Positions 44,909 through 55,500 of a DNA stretch of 64,000 bases are shown piece after piece; positions within the stretch are counted from its first letter, which is position 1; each line of letters opens with the position of its first letter. Both the position numbers and the translations under genes were made by a program. The DNA is from Flagellimonas amphidinii. GTDB taxonomy: Bacteria > Bacteroidota > Bacteroidia > Flavobacteriales > Flavobacteriaceae. The notes beneath the pieces were generated by a model. The model had not been told where the DNA came from and ran no database searches. It saw only the letters and a list, made by a program, of their open reading frames with translations. Location: contig NZ_JABFNN010000033.1 in the NCBI RefSeq assembly GCF_013090115.1, positions 1 through 64,000 of the forward strand, written 5' to 3'.

Positions 44909-47119
44909 ATGCCCAAAACTATCATAATTTCAAATAGACTCCCAATTCAATTACAAATTAGCAATGGAAATATTGATGCAATTCCGAGTGTAGGAGGTTT
45001 GGCCACAGGTATGAAATCTGTTCACAGCGGTGGCGAAAGCCTATGGATTGGTTGGTCTGGACTTACTTCTGAGGATACTCCCCATGAACTTGAAGCCGAT
45101 ATTGATGAAGCTTTGAAAGAAAATGGCTGCGCCAAGGTCAACTTAACGGCCAATGAGGTGGAAGGTTTTTATTTTGGGTTTAGCAATCGTACGGTTTGGC
45201 CACTCTTTCACTATTTTTTGGAGTACTCTGAGTTTGAACTTGATTTTTGGAACACATACAAGCAAGTAAATCAAAAATTTGCCGATGCCATTATAGAAAA
45301 ATCAGATGAAGATGATATAATTTGGGTACACGATTATCAGTTGCTATTGGTTCCACAAATGGTACGCGAAAAAAGACCAAAAACCTCTATCGGGTTCTTT
45401 CTGCACATTCCATTTCCTTCTTATGAGATTTTCAGGACACTTCCCTGGCGCCAGGAAGTTTTAGAAGGTTTATTGGGTGCTGACCTGATTGGTTTTCACA
45501 CCTATGACTATGAACGTCATTTCTTAAGTTCCGTGAGAAGATTGCTGGGTCTGGAGGTAAGCTTCAATGATATTTACATGGATAATCGTGTTATTAAAGT
45601 GGACTCTTTCCCTATGGGAATTGATTATAAAAAATTTAAAAATGCAGCTGTTGACCACCAAAAGAAAAAGAACAAAAACAAAAGTGACCTTCAAAAAAGA
45701 CTCGACAGCCATATAGCTTCAGCTCCAGATACTAAACTGATTCTTTCCATAGACCGATTGGATTACAGTAAAGGTATCGCCAAGCGGATCAATGCTTTTG
45801 AGTATTTTTTGAACAAATACCCAGAGTATAAAGAAAAGGTGCGATTGATTATTCTCGCCGTTCCCTCTCGCTCCAATGTGCCCCAATACCAATTACTTAA
45901 AAAAGAGATTGATGAACTGGTCGGACGTATCAATGGTGAACTTTCCACCGTCAACTGGACTCCCATTTGGTACTTTTATCGCTCTTTGCCCTTTGAAAAC
46001 CTTATAGATTTATATACGTCTAGTGATATAGCATGGTTGACCCCTCTAAGAGATGGCATGAACTTAGTGGCCAAAGAATATATAGCCACAAGAACTGATA
46101 AAACTGGAGTGCTCATCTTGAGTGAAATGGCGGGTTCTGCATATGAAATGAATGAAGCCCTTTTGATCAACCCCAATAATTTTGAACAACAAGCGGACAC
46201 TCTGAAACAAGCCATAACCATGACGGTTGAAGAACAAATAGCCCGAAATACTTTCCTCCAGAACCGTTTGGAACGCTATAATGTTGAAGTCTGGGCCAAT
46301 GAATTCATGAGTGCCTTGAAGCAAAAAAGCGATGGAAGTCAGGAATTCATCTCCCAAAAATTATCCGATTCTATTCTAGAAGACATTGAACACAGTTATG
46401 CCAAAGCCAAAAAAAGATTGGTTTTCCTTGACTATGATGGCACGCTTGTTGGTTTTCACAAAGACCCACAAAAGGCTTCCCCAGATGAAGAACTTTATCA
46501 GCTATTAGATCAATTGGCACAACAAGAAAACACCACTTTGTTTTTGATCAGTGGAAGAGACAAACAAACTTTTGGTAAATGGTTCCTCCCAAAAAAGTAC
46601 AATATGATTGTGGAACATGGGGTATGGATTTCCCGAAATGGTGAAGATTTTAAGCTTTTGGAAAAAGTGAAAGGAGAATGGATGGAAAAGATTAGACCGG
46701 TTCTAGAATCTTTTGTAGATAGAACCCCTGGTTCATTTGTTGAAGAAAAAAACTATTCCTTGGCTTGGCACTATCGTAACACCGACCCTGATTTTGGTGA
46801 AAAAAGAGCCACAGAGCTCAATACCGTGCTTACCAGCCTCATTGGCAATGATGACATCAGCGTCCTAAACGGAAATAAGGTGATGGAAGTAAAAAGCAGC
46901 AACGTGAACAAAGGAAGAGCTGCCGTTAGGATGTTAGGCGAAGCCGATTATGATTTTGTTTTTGCCATGGGCGATGACTGGACAGATGAATTTATGTTCC
47001 AAGAATTACCAAATTCAGCAGTCACCGTTAAGGTTGGGCTCAAGAAAACCCAAGCAAAATACCACGTAGAAAATACCAAACGAGTACGGGAAGTATTAAA
47101 AAGTTTTGTAAAAAAATGA
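44909..47119 (+). CDS. Bifunctional trehalose-6-phosphate synthase/phosphatase
   Basis: 736 residues. The N-terminal GT20 domain (~1-470) makes trehalose 6-phosphate from UDP-glucose and glucose 6-phosphate: V-G-G-L-A-T-G-M (~28), W-V-H-D-Y-Q-L (~135), H-I-P-F-P-S (~167) and S-I-D-R-L-D-Y-S-K-G-I. The C-terminal HAD phosphatase (OtsB-like, ~490-736) has F-L-D-Y-D-G-T-L-V (~506) and A-M-G-D-D-W-T-D-E. Thus the end product is trehalose, an osmoprotectant. Divergent from GH15; the next gene overlaps its 3' end by 4 bases. Confidence 0.95.
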   Translation: MPKTIIISNRLPIQLQISNGNIDAIPSVGGLATGMKSVHSGGESLWIGWSGLTSEDTPHELEADIDEALKENGCAKVNLTANEVEGFYFGFSNRTVWPLFHYFLEYSEFELDFWNTYKQVNQKFADAIIEKSDEDDIIWVHDYQLLLVPQMVREKRPKTSIGFFLHIPFPSYEIFRTLPWRQEVLEGLLGADLIGFHTYDYERHFLSSVRRLLGLEVSFNDIYMDNRVIKVDSFPMGIDYKKFKNAAVDHQKKKNKNKSDLQKRLDSHIASAPDTKLILSIDRLDYSKGIAKRINAFEYFLNKYPEYKEKVRLIILAVPSRSNVPQYQLLKKEIDELVGRINGELSTVNWTPIWYFYRSLPFENLIDLYTSSDIAWLTPLRDGMNLVAKEYIATRTDKTGVLILSEMAGSAYEMNEALLINPNNFEQQADTLKQAITMTVEEQIARNTFLQNRLERYNVEVWANEFMSALKQKSDGSQEFISQKLSDSILEDIEHSYAKAKKRLVFLDYDGTLVGFHKDPQKASPDEELYQLLDQLAQQENTTLFLISGRDKQTFGKWFLPKKYNMIVEHGVWISRNGEDFKLLEKVKGEWMEKIRPVLESFVDRTPGSFVEEKNYSLAWHYRNTDPDFGEKRATELNTVLTSLIGNDDISVLNGNKVMEVKSSNVNKGRAAVRMLGEADYDFVFAMGDDWTDEFMFQELPNSAVTVKVGLKKTQAKYHVENTKRVREVLKSFVKK

Positions 47120-48297
47120 TCTTCAGGGTTTTTATACTGATTTGGTTCTCTGGACTATTGTTTCTTAGTGGTCAAGCCAATACAGAAGTATATCTTTTTG
47201 ATTTAACATTGGACAATGGAAAACCTATTCTTTCCAACCCTAAAAATATTTCAAATAATGAGGGCTATGACAACCAACCTTCATTTTGGGACAATAACAC
47301 TTTGTTGTTTTCTTCAACAAGAGCGGACCAGACAGATATTTTAAAGTTCAATATCAATAAAGGAAGTACTTCCACTTGGATATCGGACACACCTTTGGGA
47401 AGCGAATATTCTCCACTCAAAATGCCCGGTAAAGATGCCATTTCATCCATACGGTTGGATTTGGATGGGTTACAATTGCTCTATGAATATGATATTGATT
47501 CAGGTGAATCCAAACCCATTTCAGATTTGAAAATAGGGTACCATGTTTGGTATAATGAGCATGTTTTGGTTTCATCGGTATTAGTGGAAGACAGATTGGA
47601 TTTGGTAGTGACCGATTTAAAAAACAAAACCAATCGTACACTTCAAAAAAATGTGGGCAGGTCTTTGCACAAGATTCCAGGTACCGACCTCATCAGTTTT
47701 ATCAGCAAAGCGAACAAAGTTTGGGAGATAAGGTCTATAAACCCCATTTCTGGGGACATGGTATCAATTGCCAAAACCTACGGAAAAGAAGATATATGTT
47801 GGCTGAACAATAATCTCATCTTAACAGGCAATGGTAAATCCTTGTTAATGTTTGAAACCGAATCTGAATCAGGTTGGCAAGAGATCATGCAATTTTCTCA
47901 GGAAGAAATCAATAACATAACCCGAATAGCAGTCAATCCGGCTAAAACCCGATTGGCATTTGTGGCCGAGGAATCACCAAAGGTGATTGTTCAAAAACAG
48001 CTTGATGCATACAACGCAAGAAATATAGAAGCTTTCATGGACACCTATTCCGAAGATGTTAAACTCTATAATTTTCCCAATGACTTGATTTCTGAAGGAA
48101 AAGAGAAAATGAAGAAACAATACAATACCTTTTTTGAAAATACGCCAGACCTACATTGCCAAATAAAGAATCGTATTGTTATGGGAAACAAGGTCATTGA
48201 TGAAGAATTTGTCACCATTAATGGTTCCCAAATCAGTACAGTGGCCATTTATGAGGTTCAAAATGGCAAAATCATCAAGGTTACTTTTATAGATTGA
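47116..48297 (+). CDS. TolB-like propeller fused to a SnoaL-like domain
   Basis: 393 residues with an N-terminal signal peptide. Residues ~25-285 form a beta-propeller of WD40/TolB-like repeats (D-N-Q-P-S-F-W-D-N-N-T-L-L-F-S-S). Residues ~290-393 form an NTF2/SnoaL-like domain (Q-L-D-A-Y-N-A-R-N-I-E-A-F-M-D-T-Y-S-E-D-V). The start ATG overlaps the trehalose synthase stop by 4 bases (ATGA), so it is translationally coupled to that enzyme. No enzymatic role is established. Confidence 0.78.
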   Translation: MIFRVFILIWFSGLLFLSGQANTEVYLFDLTLDNGKPILSNPKNISNNEGYDNQPSFWDNNTLLFSSTRADQTDILKFNINKGSTSTWISDTPLGSEYSPLKMPGKDAISSIRLDLDGLQLLYEYDIDSGESKPISDLKIGYHVWYNEHVLVSSVLVEDRLDLVVTDLKNKTNRTLQKNVGRSLHKIPGTDLISFISKANKVWEIRSINPISGDMVSIAKTYGKEDICWLNNNLILTGNGKSLLMFETESESGWQEIMQFSQEEINNITRIAVNPAKTRLAFVAEESPKVIVQKQLDAYNARNIEAFMDTYSEDVKLYNFPNDLISEGKEKMKKQYNTFFENTPDLHCQIKNRIVMGNKVIDEEFVTINGSQISTVAIYEVQNGKIIKVTFID

Positions 48298-48338
48298 TCC
48301 AATTTGCTACTTTAAAGAAATCAAAAAAACCTTCAACT

Positions 48339-48842
48339 ATGAAGCATACTATTTTCAGCATTTTATTTTTAGCATTTTCCATCGCTGTTGGCAGGGCACA
48401 GACCGAATATGCAAATCCTACCATATCAATTGGAATAATTGTTTCGGATATTGAAACATCCTTGGATTTTTACACCAAAATCATGGGAATGAAAGAAACC
48501 GGAGGTTTCAGTATTGATGAAACTTTCGGTAAAAGATCTGGATTGAGTGGTGGTACTCCTTTTGATGTAAAAATATTGAAAGTTGTAGACGACCCTAATG
48601 CCACTGAATTGAAACTGGTTACCTTCGGCAATGAAAAAACCACTCCGGACAAACATATTCAAGATCAGAATGGAATGCAGTACACCACTTATTTTATCAA
48701 ATCCACAGATAAAATACTACAGCGCTTAAAAGAGAACAATATTCCATTGCTTGGTGAGACACCAATAAATTTGCCAGATGGAAGAACTTTTATTTTATTT
48801 CAGGATCCAGATGGAGTATTTGTAGAAGTTATAGGTAATTAA
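48339..48842 (+). CDS. Secreted VOC (glyoxalase/dioxygenase fold) protein
   Basis: 167 residues from ATG 48339 with a signal peptide (I-F-S-I-L-F-L-A-F-S-I-A-V-G-R-A-Q). The VOC fold (~28-165) shows I-V-S-D-I-E-T-S-L-D-F-Y-T-K-I-M-G-M-K and the late F-Q-D-P-D-G-V-F-V-E-V-I-G. It is therefore an exported member of the glyoxalase/bleomycin-resistance family; substrate unknown. It lies 41 bases after the propeller-SnoaL gene and may be in the same transcript. Confidence 0.82.
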   Translation: MKHTIFSILFLAFSIAVGRAQTEYANPTISIGIIVSDIETSLDFYTKIMGMKETGGFSIDETFGKRSGLSGGTPFDVKILKVVDDPNATELKLVTFGNEKTTPDKHIQDQNGMQYTTYFIKSTDKILQRLKENNIPLLGETPINLPDGRTFILFQDPDGVFVEVIGN

Positions 48843-48853
48843 ATCTTACATAA

Positions 48854-48988
48854 ACTACTACCTTAACCGATTTTAAAACCAAAAAACTACAAGGCATAGT
48901 TGTTGACAATTATTTTTTCGGAATAGCATCCGTTGGTGAAAATGGACATGAAAGCCCCGTGGTTTTCCCTAATAAAGTATATAGATAA
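48854..48988 (+). pseudogene. Remnant of an M28-family peptidase C-terminus
   Basis: A frame open from 48854 to TAA 48986-48988 encodes D-N-Y-F-F-G-I-A-S-V-G-E-N-G-H-E-S-P-V-V-F-P near its end. That is the closing beta-sandwich motif I recognise from flavobacterial M28 peptidases (D-N-Y-x-F-G-V-x-S-V-x-x-x-G-N-E-S). There is a stop codon (48851-48853) just upstream and no start codon, so only about 44 codons remain. The family assignment is from memory of the motif. Confidence 0.55.
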
Positions 48989-48990
48989 AC

Positions 48991-50601
48991 ATGAAGAAGA
49001 CACTACTAGCAGTACTATTTTTAACCTCTTTGGCCGTTTCGGCCCAAAATTTCACCCGTCAAGACACCCTACGCGGAAGCATTACCCCAGAACGGGAATG
49101 GTGGGATTTGAATTACTACCATCTCGACATCAAAGTGGAACCCGATAAAGAATTCATTTCTGGTAGTAATCTTGTACGATACAAAGTATTGGAAAAGGCC
49201 GAAGTACTACAATTGGACCTTCAAGAACCCATGCAAATTGAATCCATTGTACAAAACGGCAAGGAATTGGAGTTCTCTTCAGAAGGTTCTGCTCATTTCA
49301 TCAAACTTAAAAAAGAGCAGATCCCAGGGGAATTCAATGAACTTTTGGTGAAATATTCTGGAAAACCCCGAAAGGCTGTCAGAGCTCCTTGGGATGGTGG
49401 TTTTTCTTGGAAAAAAGATGATAATGGCAATTCGTTTGTAGCAACATCTTGCCAAGGTCTGGGTGCCAGTGTTTGGTGGCCCAACAAAGACCATATGTAC
49501 GATGAAGTTGACAGCATGCGTATAAGTGTGGCCGTTCCCAAAAACCTTGTGGATGTTTCCAACGGAAAGTTAGAGCGCGTAGAGGAAAATGGCGACTTTA
49601 AAACCTATCACTGGTTTGTCTCCAACCCCATCAACAATTACGGAGTGAACGTGAATATTGGAAACTACGTGCACTTTGGAGAAAAATTTGAAGGTGAAAA
49701 AGGCATCTTGGATTTGGATTTCTATGTACTTCCTGAAAATTTGGAAAAAGCTAAGGAACAGTTCAAACAAGCTGCTTTAATGCTAAAAGCTTTTGAACAT
49801 TGGTTTGGCCCCTATCCCTTCTACGAAGATGGTTTTAAATTGGTAGAAGTCCCCTACTTGGGCATGGAACACCAAAGTTCTGTTACCTACGGAAACAAAT
49901 ACCAAAATGGTTATTTAGGCAGAGATTTATCCGGTTCGGGATGGGGATTAAAGTTTGATTTTATCATCATCCATGAAGCTGGCCATGAATGGTTTGCCAA
50001 TAACATCACCTATAAAGATATTGCAGACATGTGGGTGCATGAAGGATTCACTGCATATTCTGAAAACTTGTATTTGGATTATCATTTTGGCACCAAAGCT
50101 TCAGCAGAATATGTAATTGGCACTCGTGCCAATGTCCTGAACGACAGACCTATCATTGGTCCTTACGGTGTAAATAAAAGTGGTTCTGGCGATATGTATT
50201 ATAAAGGTGCAAATATTCTTCACACACTGCGTCAACTTATTGAAGACGATGAGCTTTGGCGCATTATTTTAAGAGGATTGAATGCTGAGTTTTACCACAA
50301 AACTGTAACCACCCAACAAGTTGAAAATTACATCAGTAAAAAAACCAAAAAAGACCTCTCCGCCTTCTTTAACCAGTATTTGAGGACTACCATGATTCCA
50401 AAACTGGAATACCAACTAGAAGATGGCTCTATTAAGCACCGATATGTGAACATTGTTGAGGATTTTGATATGCCCATTCGGGTTTTTGTTGATGGGCAAG
50501 AACAGTGGTTGTTTCCCAATCATGAATGGAAAACAGAGCAACTAACGGGTGAGGAAATGATTTTTGACAATAATTTTTATATCGAAACACAAAAAATCTG
50601 A
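48991..50601 (+). CDS. M1-family metallopeptidase, short form
   Basis: 536 residues with a signal peptide ending S-A-Q-N-F. The gluzincin motif H-E-A-G-H-E-W-F lies at ~328 and the second-shell glutamate in W-V-H-E-G-F-T-A-Y-S-E at ~347, so zinc binding is intact. The usual exopeptidase motif GxMEN reads G-M-E-H-Q here. It lacks the large C-terminal ERAP1-like domain of ~850-residue M1 enzymes, matching the short Bacteroidota group of secreted aminopeptidases. It starts 3 bases after the M28 remnant and ends 1 base before the YdeI-like gene. Confidence 0.9.
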   Translation: MKKTLLAVLFLTSLAVSAQNFTRQDTLRGSITPEREWWDLNYYHLDIKVEPDKEFISGSNLVRYKVLEKAEVLQLDLQEPMQIESIVQNGKELEFSSEGSAHFIKLKKEQIPGEFNELLVKYSGKPRKAVRAPWDGGFSWKKDDNGNSFVATSCQGLGASVWWPNKDHMYDEVDSMRISVAVPKNLVDVSNGKLERVEENGDFKTYHWFVSNPINNYGVNVNIGNYVHFGEKFEGEKGILDLDFYVLPENLEKAKEQFKQAALMLKAFEHWFGPYPFYEDGFKLVEVPYLGMEHQSSVTYGNKYQNGYLGRDLSGSGWGLKFDFIIIHEAGHEWFANNITYKDIADMWVHEGFTAYSENLYLDYHFGTKASAEYVIGTRANVLNDRPIIGPYGVNKSGSGDMYYKGANILHTLRQLIEDDELWRIILRGLNAEFYHKTVTTQQVENYISKKTKKDLSAFFNQYLRTTMIPKLEYQLEDGSIKHRYVNIVEDFDMPIRVFVDGQEQWLFPNHEWKTEQLTGEEMIFDNNFYIETQKI

Positions 50602-50602
50602 C

Positions 50603-51178
50603 ATGGAAAAGTATCCAGAGCACTATTTCAAAAATGATAAGGAATGGCGCAAATGGCTACATCTAAATCACCGCTCTTCTGAAGGAATCTATCTTATTTT
50701 TTATACAGTGGCCCATGTAAACGAAAGTATGCGATGGGAAGAAGCTGTTCGTGTGGCACTTTGTTATGGTTGGATAGATAGTACTGTAAAGAGTTTGGGA
50801 AACGGAAAACGAAGGCAATATTTCTGTCCTAGAAAACCTAAAAGTGTTTGGAGCAAAGTCAACAAAGATCATATTAAAGAGTTGTCCGATATGGGCTTAA
50901 TGCATCAAAGCGGGATGGAAGCTATTGCAATTGCCAAACAAAATGGTTCTTGGACTGTTTTGGATGATGTGGAAAAGGGAATTGTCCCGCCTGATTTGCA
51001 AAAAGCATTCAACAACAATAAAAAAGCACTGCATAATTTTAACCAATTTACCCATGGACAACGTAAAAGTTATCTGTATTGGTTAAAACAGGCCAAACGT
51101 GAGGCAACGCGTCAAAAACGAATCGAAGAGATTATCCACCTCTGTGAAAACAATGTGAAATCAAGAAATACGAGATAA
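50603..51178 (+). CDS. YdeI/OmpD-associated family protein
   Basis: 191 residues from ATG 50603, one base after the M1 stop. The family signature is at the N-terminus: M-R-W-E-E-A-V-R-V-A-L-C-Y-G-W-I-D-S (~36) followed by R-Q-Y-F-C-P-R-K-P-K-S-V-W-S-K-V-N (~66). The C-terminal helical part is basic. Members are cytosolic proteins of poorly defined role (stress and peptide resistance have been linked to YdeI in enterobacteria). Confidence 0.85.
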   Translation: MEKYPEHYFKNDKEWRKWLHLNHRSSEGIYLIFYTVAHVNESMRWEEAVRVALCYGWIDSTVKSLGNGKRRQYFCPRKPKSVWSKVNKDHIKELSDMGLMHQSGMEAIAIAKQNGSWTVLDDVEKGIVPPDLQKAFNNNKKALHNFNQFTHGQRKSYLYWLKQAKREATRQKRIEEIIHLCENNVKSRNTR

Positions 51179-51190
51179 TTTTATAAAGAA

Positions 51191-52513
51191 TCATAAAGAA
51201 CTTTCACCATACAATCTTAGGTAAATCCAAGCTGTAATTCCTCCCACAAAAGCAAAACCGCTCAACATCCAAAACACATGTTGATGGCCAATTTCCCCAG
51301 GATTCTGATCTAATAGATAACCATAAGCTGGTCCAGCAAAAATATCTGGAGTGTATCCAATCAATGAAATAAGTCCCACAGCCGTTCCCGTTAAGGCCAA
51401 TGGAATTTTCCCTACTCTCATCACTCCAAAATATAATGCCCTGCAAGCATATACCCCCAAACCTATTATAACAACTGACATGAAAAACAAAAAAGTTGTG
51501 CTTGGGGCAATAATTCCAGTTGCAAAAAGAATCCCTCCGGCAAAAGTCAACACAAAACCTACCACCAACAAAAGGGTAATCCTAAGTCGATCGGCCATCA
51601 ACCCCAGAACAATTCCAGTTGTTGGGCGCAGAAATTGCAACAACGTGCCCACTTTTGCAGAACCCACCTGGTCATATAACATCACCTCTTCTGCATATTG
51701 AGAAATGATATCCGTAATCTTATAGCCCACATAGGCACAAAGAATAATGATCATCAATAACCAAACCGATGGCAACCGAAGTACCTGTCTGATTTCTTTC
51801 CATGAAACACGTTCTAGTTGGACACTCTCATCATCTTTTCCAGACTTCATGAAAAACCAAACCATAAGACCTATCAACATAATGATTCCACATGAAGCGT
51901 AAATTAGATACGAAAAAGTTTGCTTTTTGATTTCCAAGGAAGTCTCAGGACCATCCTGAGTCATATACACAGAAAATATGAACACCCCTAACAGACCGAA
52001 CAAAGCTCCTGTAAGTCCTCTTCCTCCATCCAAAAAGCCAAAGGCTTTTCCTTGGGCTGTGGCACCACCCCAAACCCTTGTGGCCTTGATCATTGGAGCC
52101 CAAAACAGAAAAATAGTAGTAAAGCCCCAATAGCCATACAATATTTGAAGTGTTCCAAAATTTGGGTACTGCGCATACAAAAACCCTCCCGAGGCGGTCA
52201 ACCAAAGGGCAATGGCAATCAATTTTCTCGGGGGATACTTATCGGCCAAAGGACCTCCCAACAAATAGGAAACCATCGCTATAATCCCATATACCGAAAC
52301 ACCAAGGTTATAATCCAAGTTCGACATCTGAAATACATCTAAAACTGTAGGTCTAAAAATTCTTGGAATTACAAAAGGTAGAATGAATACCGCTTCACCT
52401 GCTAGAATCAGCAAAATGAGATAATACCACGGTGCCCTGTTTTTTTCTATGGAATCTATAATGAACGCCTTTGTTTCAAAACTACGCAAAACCAAACTAT
52501 TGTCCACAAGCAC
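51191..52513 (-). CDS. MFS transporter
   Basis: 440 residues with twelve predicted transmembrane helices. Helix 2-3 loop motif G-G-P-L-A-D-K-Y-P-P-R-K (~87) is the MFS signature; a charged central loop (~222-240) separates the halves. The fold places it among the sugar-phosphate or organic-anion permease-like members; substrate unknown. The start is GTG 52513; GTG 52507 in the same frame is an alternative, and no ATG is available. It is divergent from the BNR gene. Confidence 0.85.
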   Translation of the reverse strand: MLVDNSLVLRSFETKAFIIDSIEKNRAPWYYLILLILAGEAVFILPFVIPRIFRPTVLDVFQMSNLDYNLGVSVYGIIAMVSYLLGGPLADKYPPRKLIAIALWLTASGGFLYAQYPNFGTLQILYGYWGFTTIFLFWAPMIKATRVWGGATAQGKAFGFLDGGRGLTGALFGLLGVFIFSVYMTQDGPETSLEIKKQTFSYLIYASCGIIMLIGLMVWFFMKSGKDDESVQLERVSWKEIRQVLRLPSVWLLMIIILCAYVGYKITDIISQYAEEVMLYDQVGSAKVGTLLQFLRPTTGIVLGLMADRLRITLLLVVGFVLTFAGGILFATGIIAPSTTFLFFMSVVIIGLGVYACRALYFGVMRVGKIPLALTGTAVGLISLIGYTPDIFAGPAYGYLLDQNPGEIGHQHVFWMLSGFAFVGGITAWIYLRLYGESSL

Positions 52514-52581
52514 CTTAACATCACTTTAAGAATTCAGCTTAACGTTTTCTTTATCTTTAGGCGACTAATTAACTTCCGAAA

Positions 52582-55500
52582 ATGAAAAAATTATTACCCT
52601 TTATCCTTCTAATTCTCTCTTCCAGTTTGTTTGCCCAAGATTTTTCCATAGAACTTGTGCAAGACATGAAACCCAGAAATATTGGTCCTGCAGGAATGAG
52701 CGGTCGTGTTACCGCAATTGATGTAGCCCATTCCAATCCTGATATTATGTATGTGGGCACAGCATCTGGGGGTTTATGGAAATCCACCTCCGGAGGTATC
52801 AAATGGGAGCCTATTTTTGATAAAGAAGTTACGGCTTCCATAGGAGCAGTAGCCATTCAACAATCCAATCCTTCCGTAATTTGGGTGGGAACCGGTGAAG
52901 GTAATCCCCGTAACAGCCTAAATGGTGGATATGGCATCTTCAAATCTTTGGATGGAGGGAAAACCTGGAAATCCATGGGACTGGAAAACACCAGGCATAT
53001 CCATAGGATCATTATCGACCCAACTGACCCTAATGTAATTTATGTAGGTGCTATTGGTTCTCCATGGGGTGAACATCCTGAACGAGGCGTTTTCAAAACA
53101 ACCGACGGAGGAAAGAGTTGGAAAAAAGTCCTTTTTGTCAACAACAAAACCGGTGTTGCAGATATGGTCATGGACCCTACCAATCCGAATAAATTGATCG
53201 CTGCCATGTGGGAACATAAACGTGACCCTTGGTTCTTTAAATCTGGCGGTGATGGAAGTGGACTGCACATTACCCATGATGGGGGCGCCACTTGGAAAAA
53301 AATAACGGATGAGAATGGTTTCCCCAAAGGGGAATTGGGCAGAATAGGGATTGCAATTGCCAAAAACAAACCTAATGTATTGTACGCTTTGGTCGAAGCC
53401 AAAAAAAACGCATTGTACAAATCTGAAGATGGAGGTTTCAAATGGGAAAAAATCAATGACAAAAATGATATTGGTAACCGTCCATTTTATTATTCAGAAA
53501 TCTATGTAGACCCTGAAAACGAGAATCGGGTATATTCCATTTTTACTTATGTGAATGTTTCTGAAGATGGCGGTAAAAACTTTACCCAATTGATGCCTGC
53601 CTACCAAGTGGATAACGGGGTTCATCCCGACCATCATGCTTGGTGGATTCATCCTGAGAATGGCCAGTTCATGATTGATGGCAACGATGGCGGTATGAAT
53701 ATTACCAAAGATGGCGGTAAAACATGGCGCTTTATTGGAAATCTTCCAGTAGCGCAGTTCTATCATATCAACGTTGACAACGAATACCCTTATAATGTGT
53801 ATGGCGGAATGCAAGATAATGGATCTTGGAGAGGCCCAGCTTATGTTTGGAAAGCTCAAGGCATTAGAAACAGTTACTGGCAGGAAATCGCTTTTGGCGA
53901 TGGTTTTGATGTGGTTCCTGATTTGGATGACAGCCAATACGGATACGCCATGAGCCAGCAAGGATATGTAAGGCGGTACGATTGGAAAACGGGGAACAAT
54001 TTTACGGTCCGTCCTACTCCACCTGATGCTGACACCAAACTACGTTTTAATTGGAATGCGGGTATTGGGCAAGACCCTTTTGATAATAGCACAGTTTACT
54101 TCGGAAGTCAATTTGTACATAAATCAACAGATAAAGGCTTAACGTGGGAGGTAATCTCTCCAGATTTGACCACCAACGACCCAGAAAAGCAAAAGCAAAG
54201 TGAAAGTGGTGGCCTTACAATGGATGCCACTGGAGCTGAAAACCATTGTACCATTTTAGTTGTTGAACCTTCTGCCGTAGAAAAAGATATGCTATGGGTT
54301 GGGACAGACGATGGTAGAGTACATTTTACACAAAATGGTGGTTCCTCTTGGACTGAGGTGACCAATAACATCAAAGGCTTGCCCAAAGATAGTTGGATTC
54401 CCCAAATCAAGGCTTCAAAAACAAATAAAGGTGAAGCATTGTTGATTGCCAATGATTATCGCAGGTTCAACTATACACCTTATGCATACCGAACCAAGGA
54501 TTATGGAAAAACATGGACTCGAATTGTAGATCAAAATGATGTAAAAAGCTATACTTTATCCATAATTGAGGATACGGAAAATCCCAACTTGATGTTTTTA
54601 GGTACAGATGATGGGCTTTATATTTCCTTCAATGCTGGTGATTCTTGGAAAAAATGGAGTGAAGGATTTCCAACAGTTTCCACAAAAGATTTGGCTATCC
54701 ATCCCAGAGAAAATGACCTTGTAATCGGCACTTTTGGCAGGGCTGCTTGGGTACTGGATGATATTCGTCCGCTAAGAGCTTTAGCCGGAAATATGTCTCT
54801 TCTTCAAAAAGAAGTCAGTCTTTTTAAAAGTCCAGATGCCTATTTGGCCGCCTACCAACAACCTACTGGCAGTCGTTTTGGAGGTGATGCGCTTTACAAT
54901 GGAGAAAACCGAAAATCAGGTGCCATGATTACCTATTACCTTAAAGAGGGTGTTTCAAAATCCAAAGAAAAAACAGAAGGTGAGGAAAAAGACAACGATA
55001 CCGATGAAACAGTGAAAAAAGAAAAATCCAAGGATTCCATTTACTTTAAAATTTATGATGGAGATAGATTAATCAGAACCTTGGGCCATAAAACTCCAAA
55101 AAAGGCAGGTTTCCATAGAATTTATTGGGGATTGGATGAAAAAGGCCCTGATGCTCCTTCAAGAAAAATCAGTAAGGATAAAAAAGAGTCTGGTGGAGTT
55201 AGCGTTAAACCTGGAACCTACAAGGTCAAAATTCATTATGGGGGTTTGACGGATTCAACCAATGTAACTGTTAAAACAGACCCAAGACTTGAAGTGAGTC
55301 CAGCTTCCATCAACCAAGTGTATGAGACAGGAAAAAAACTTGAAAATTACACACAAACTGCTGCTGATGCCGTAAAACAATTGGTGGAAAGTAAAAACTT
55401 GGCCAACAAGTTTCAAAAAGAGCTCACAGATTTGGATAAAGAAAAGTTCAAGGATCAAATCAAAGCCTCCAAAGAAGTCGTTAAACAAATTGATACTGTA

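Noticed and set aside
48933-49148. 71-codon frame overlapping the M28 remnant and the start of the M1 gene
   Set aside because: It is out of frame with both; the signal peptide and zinc site support the M1 frame, and the M28-like motif supports the remnant frame.
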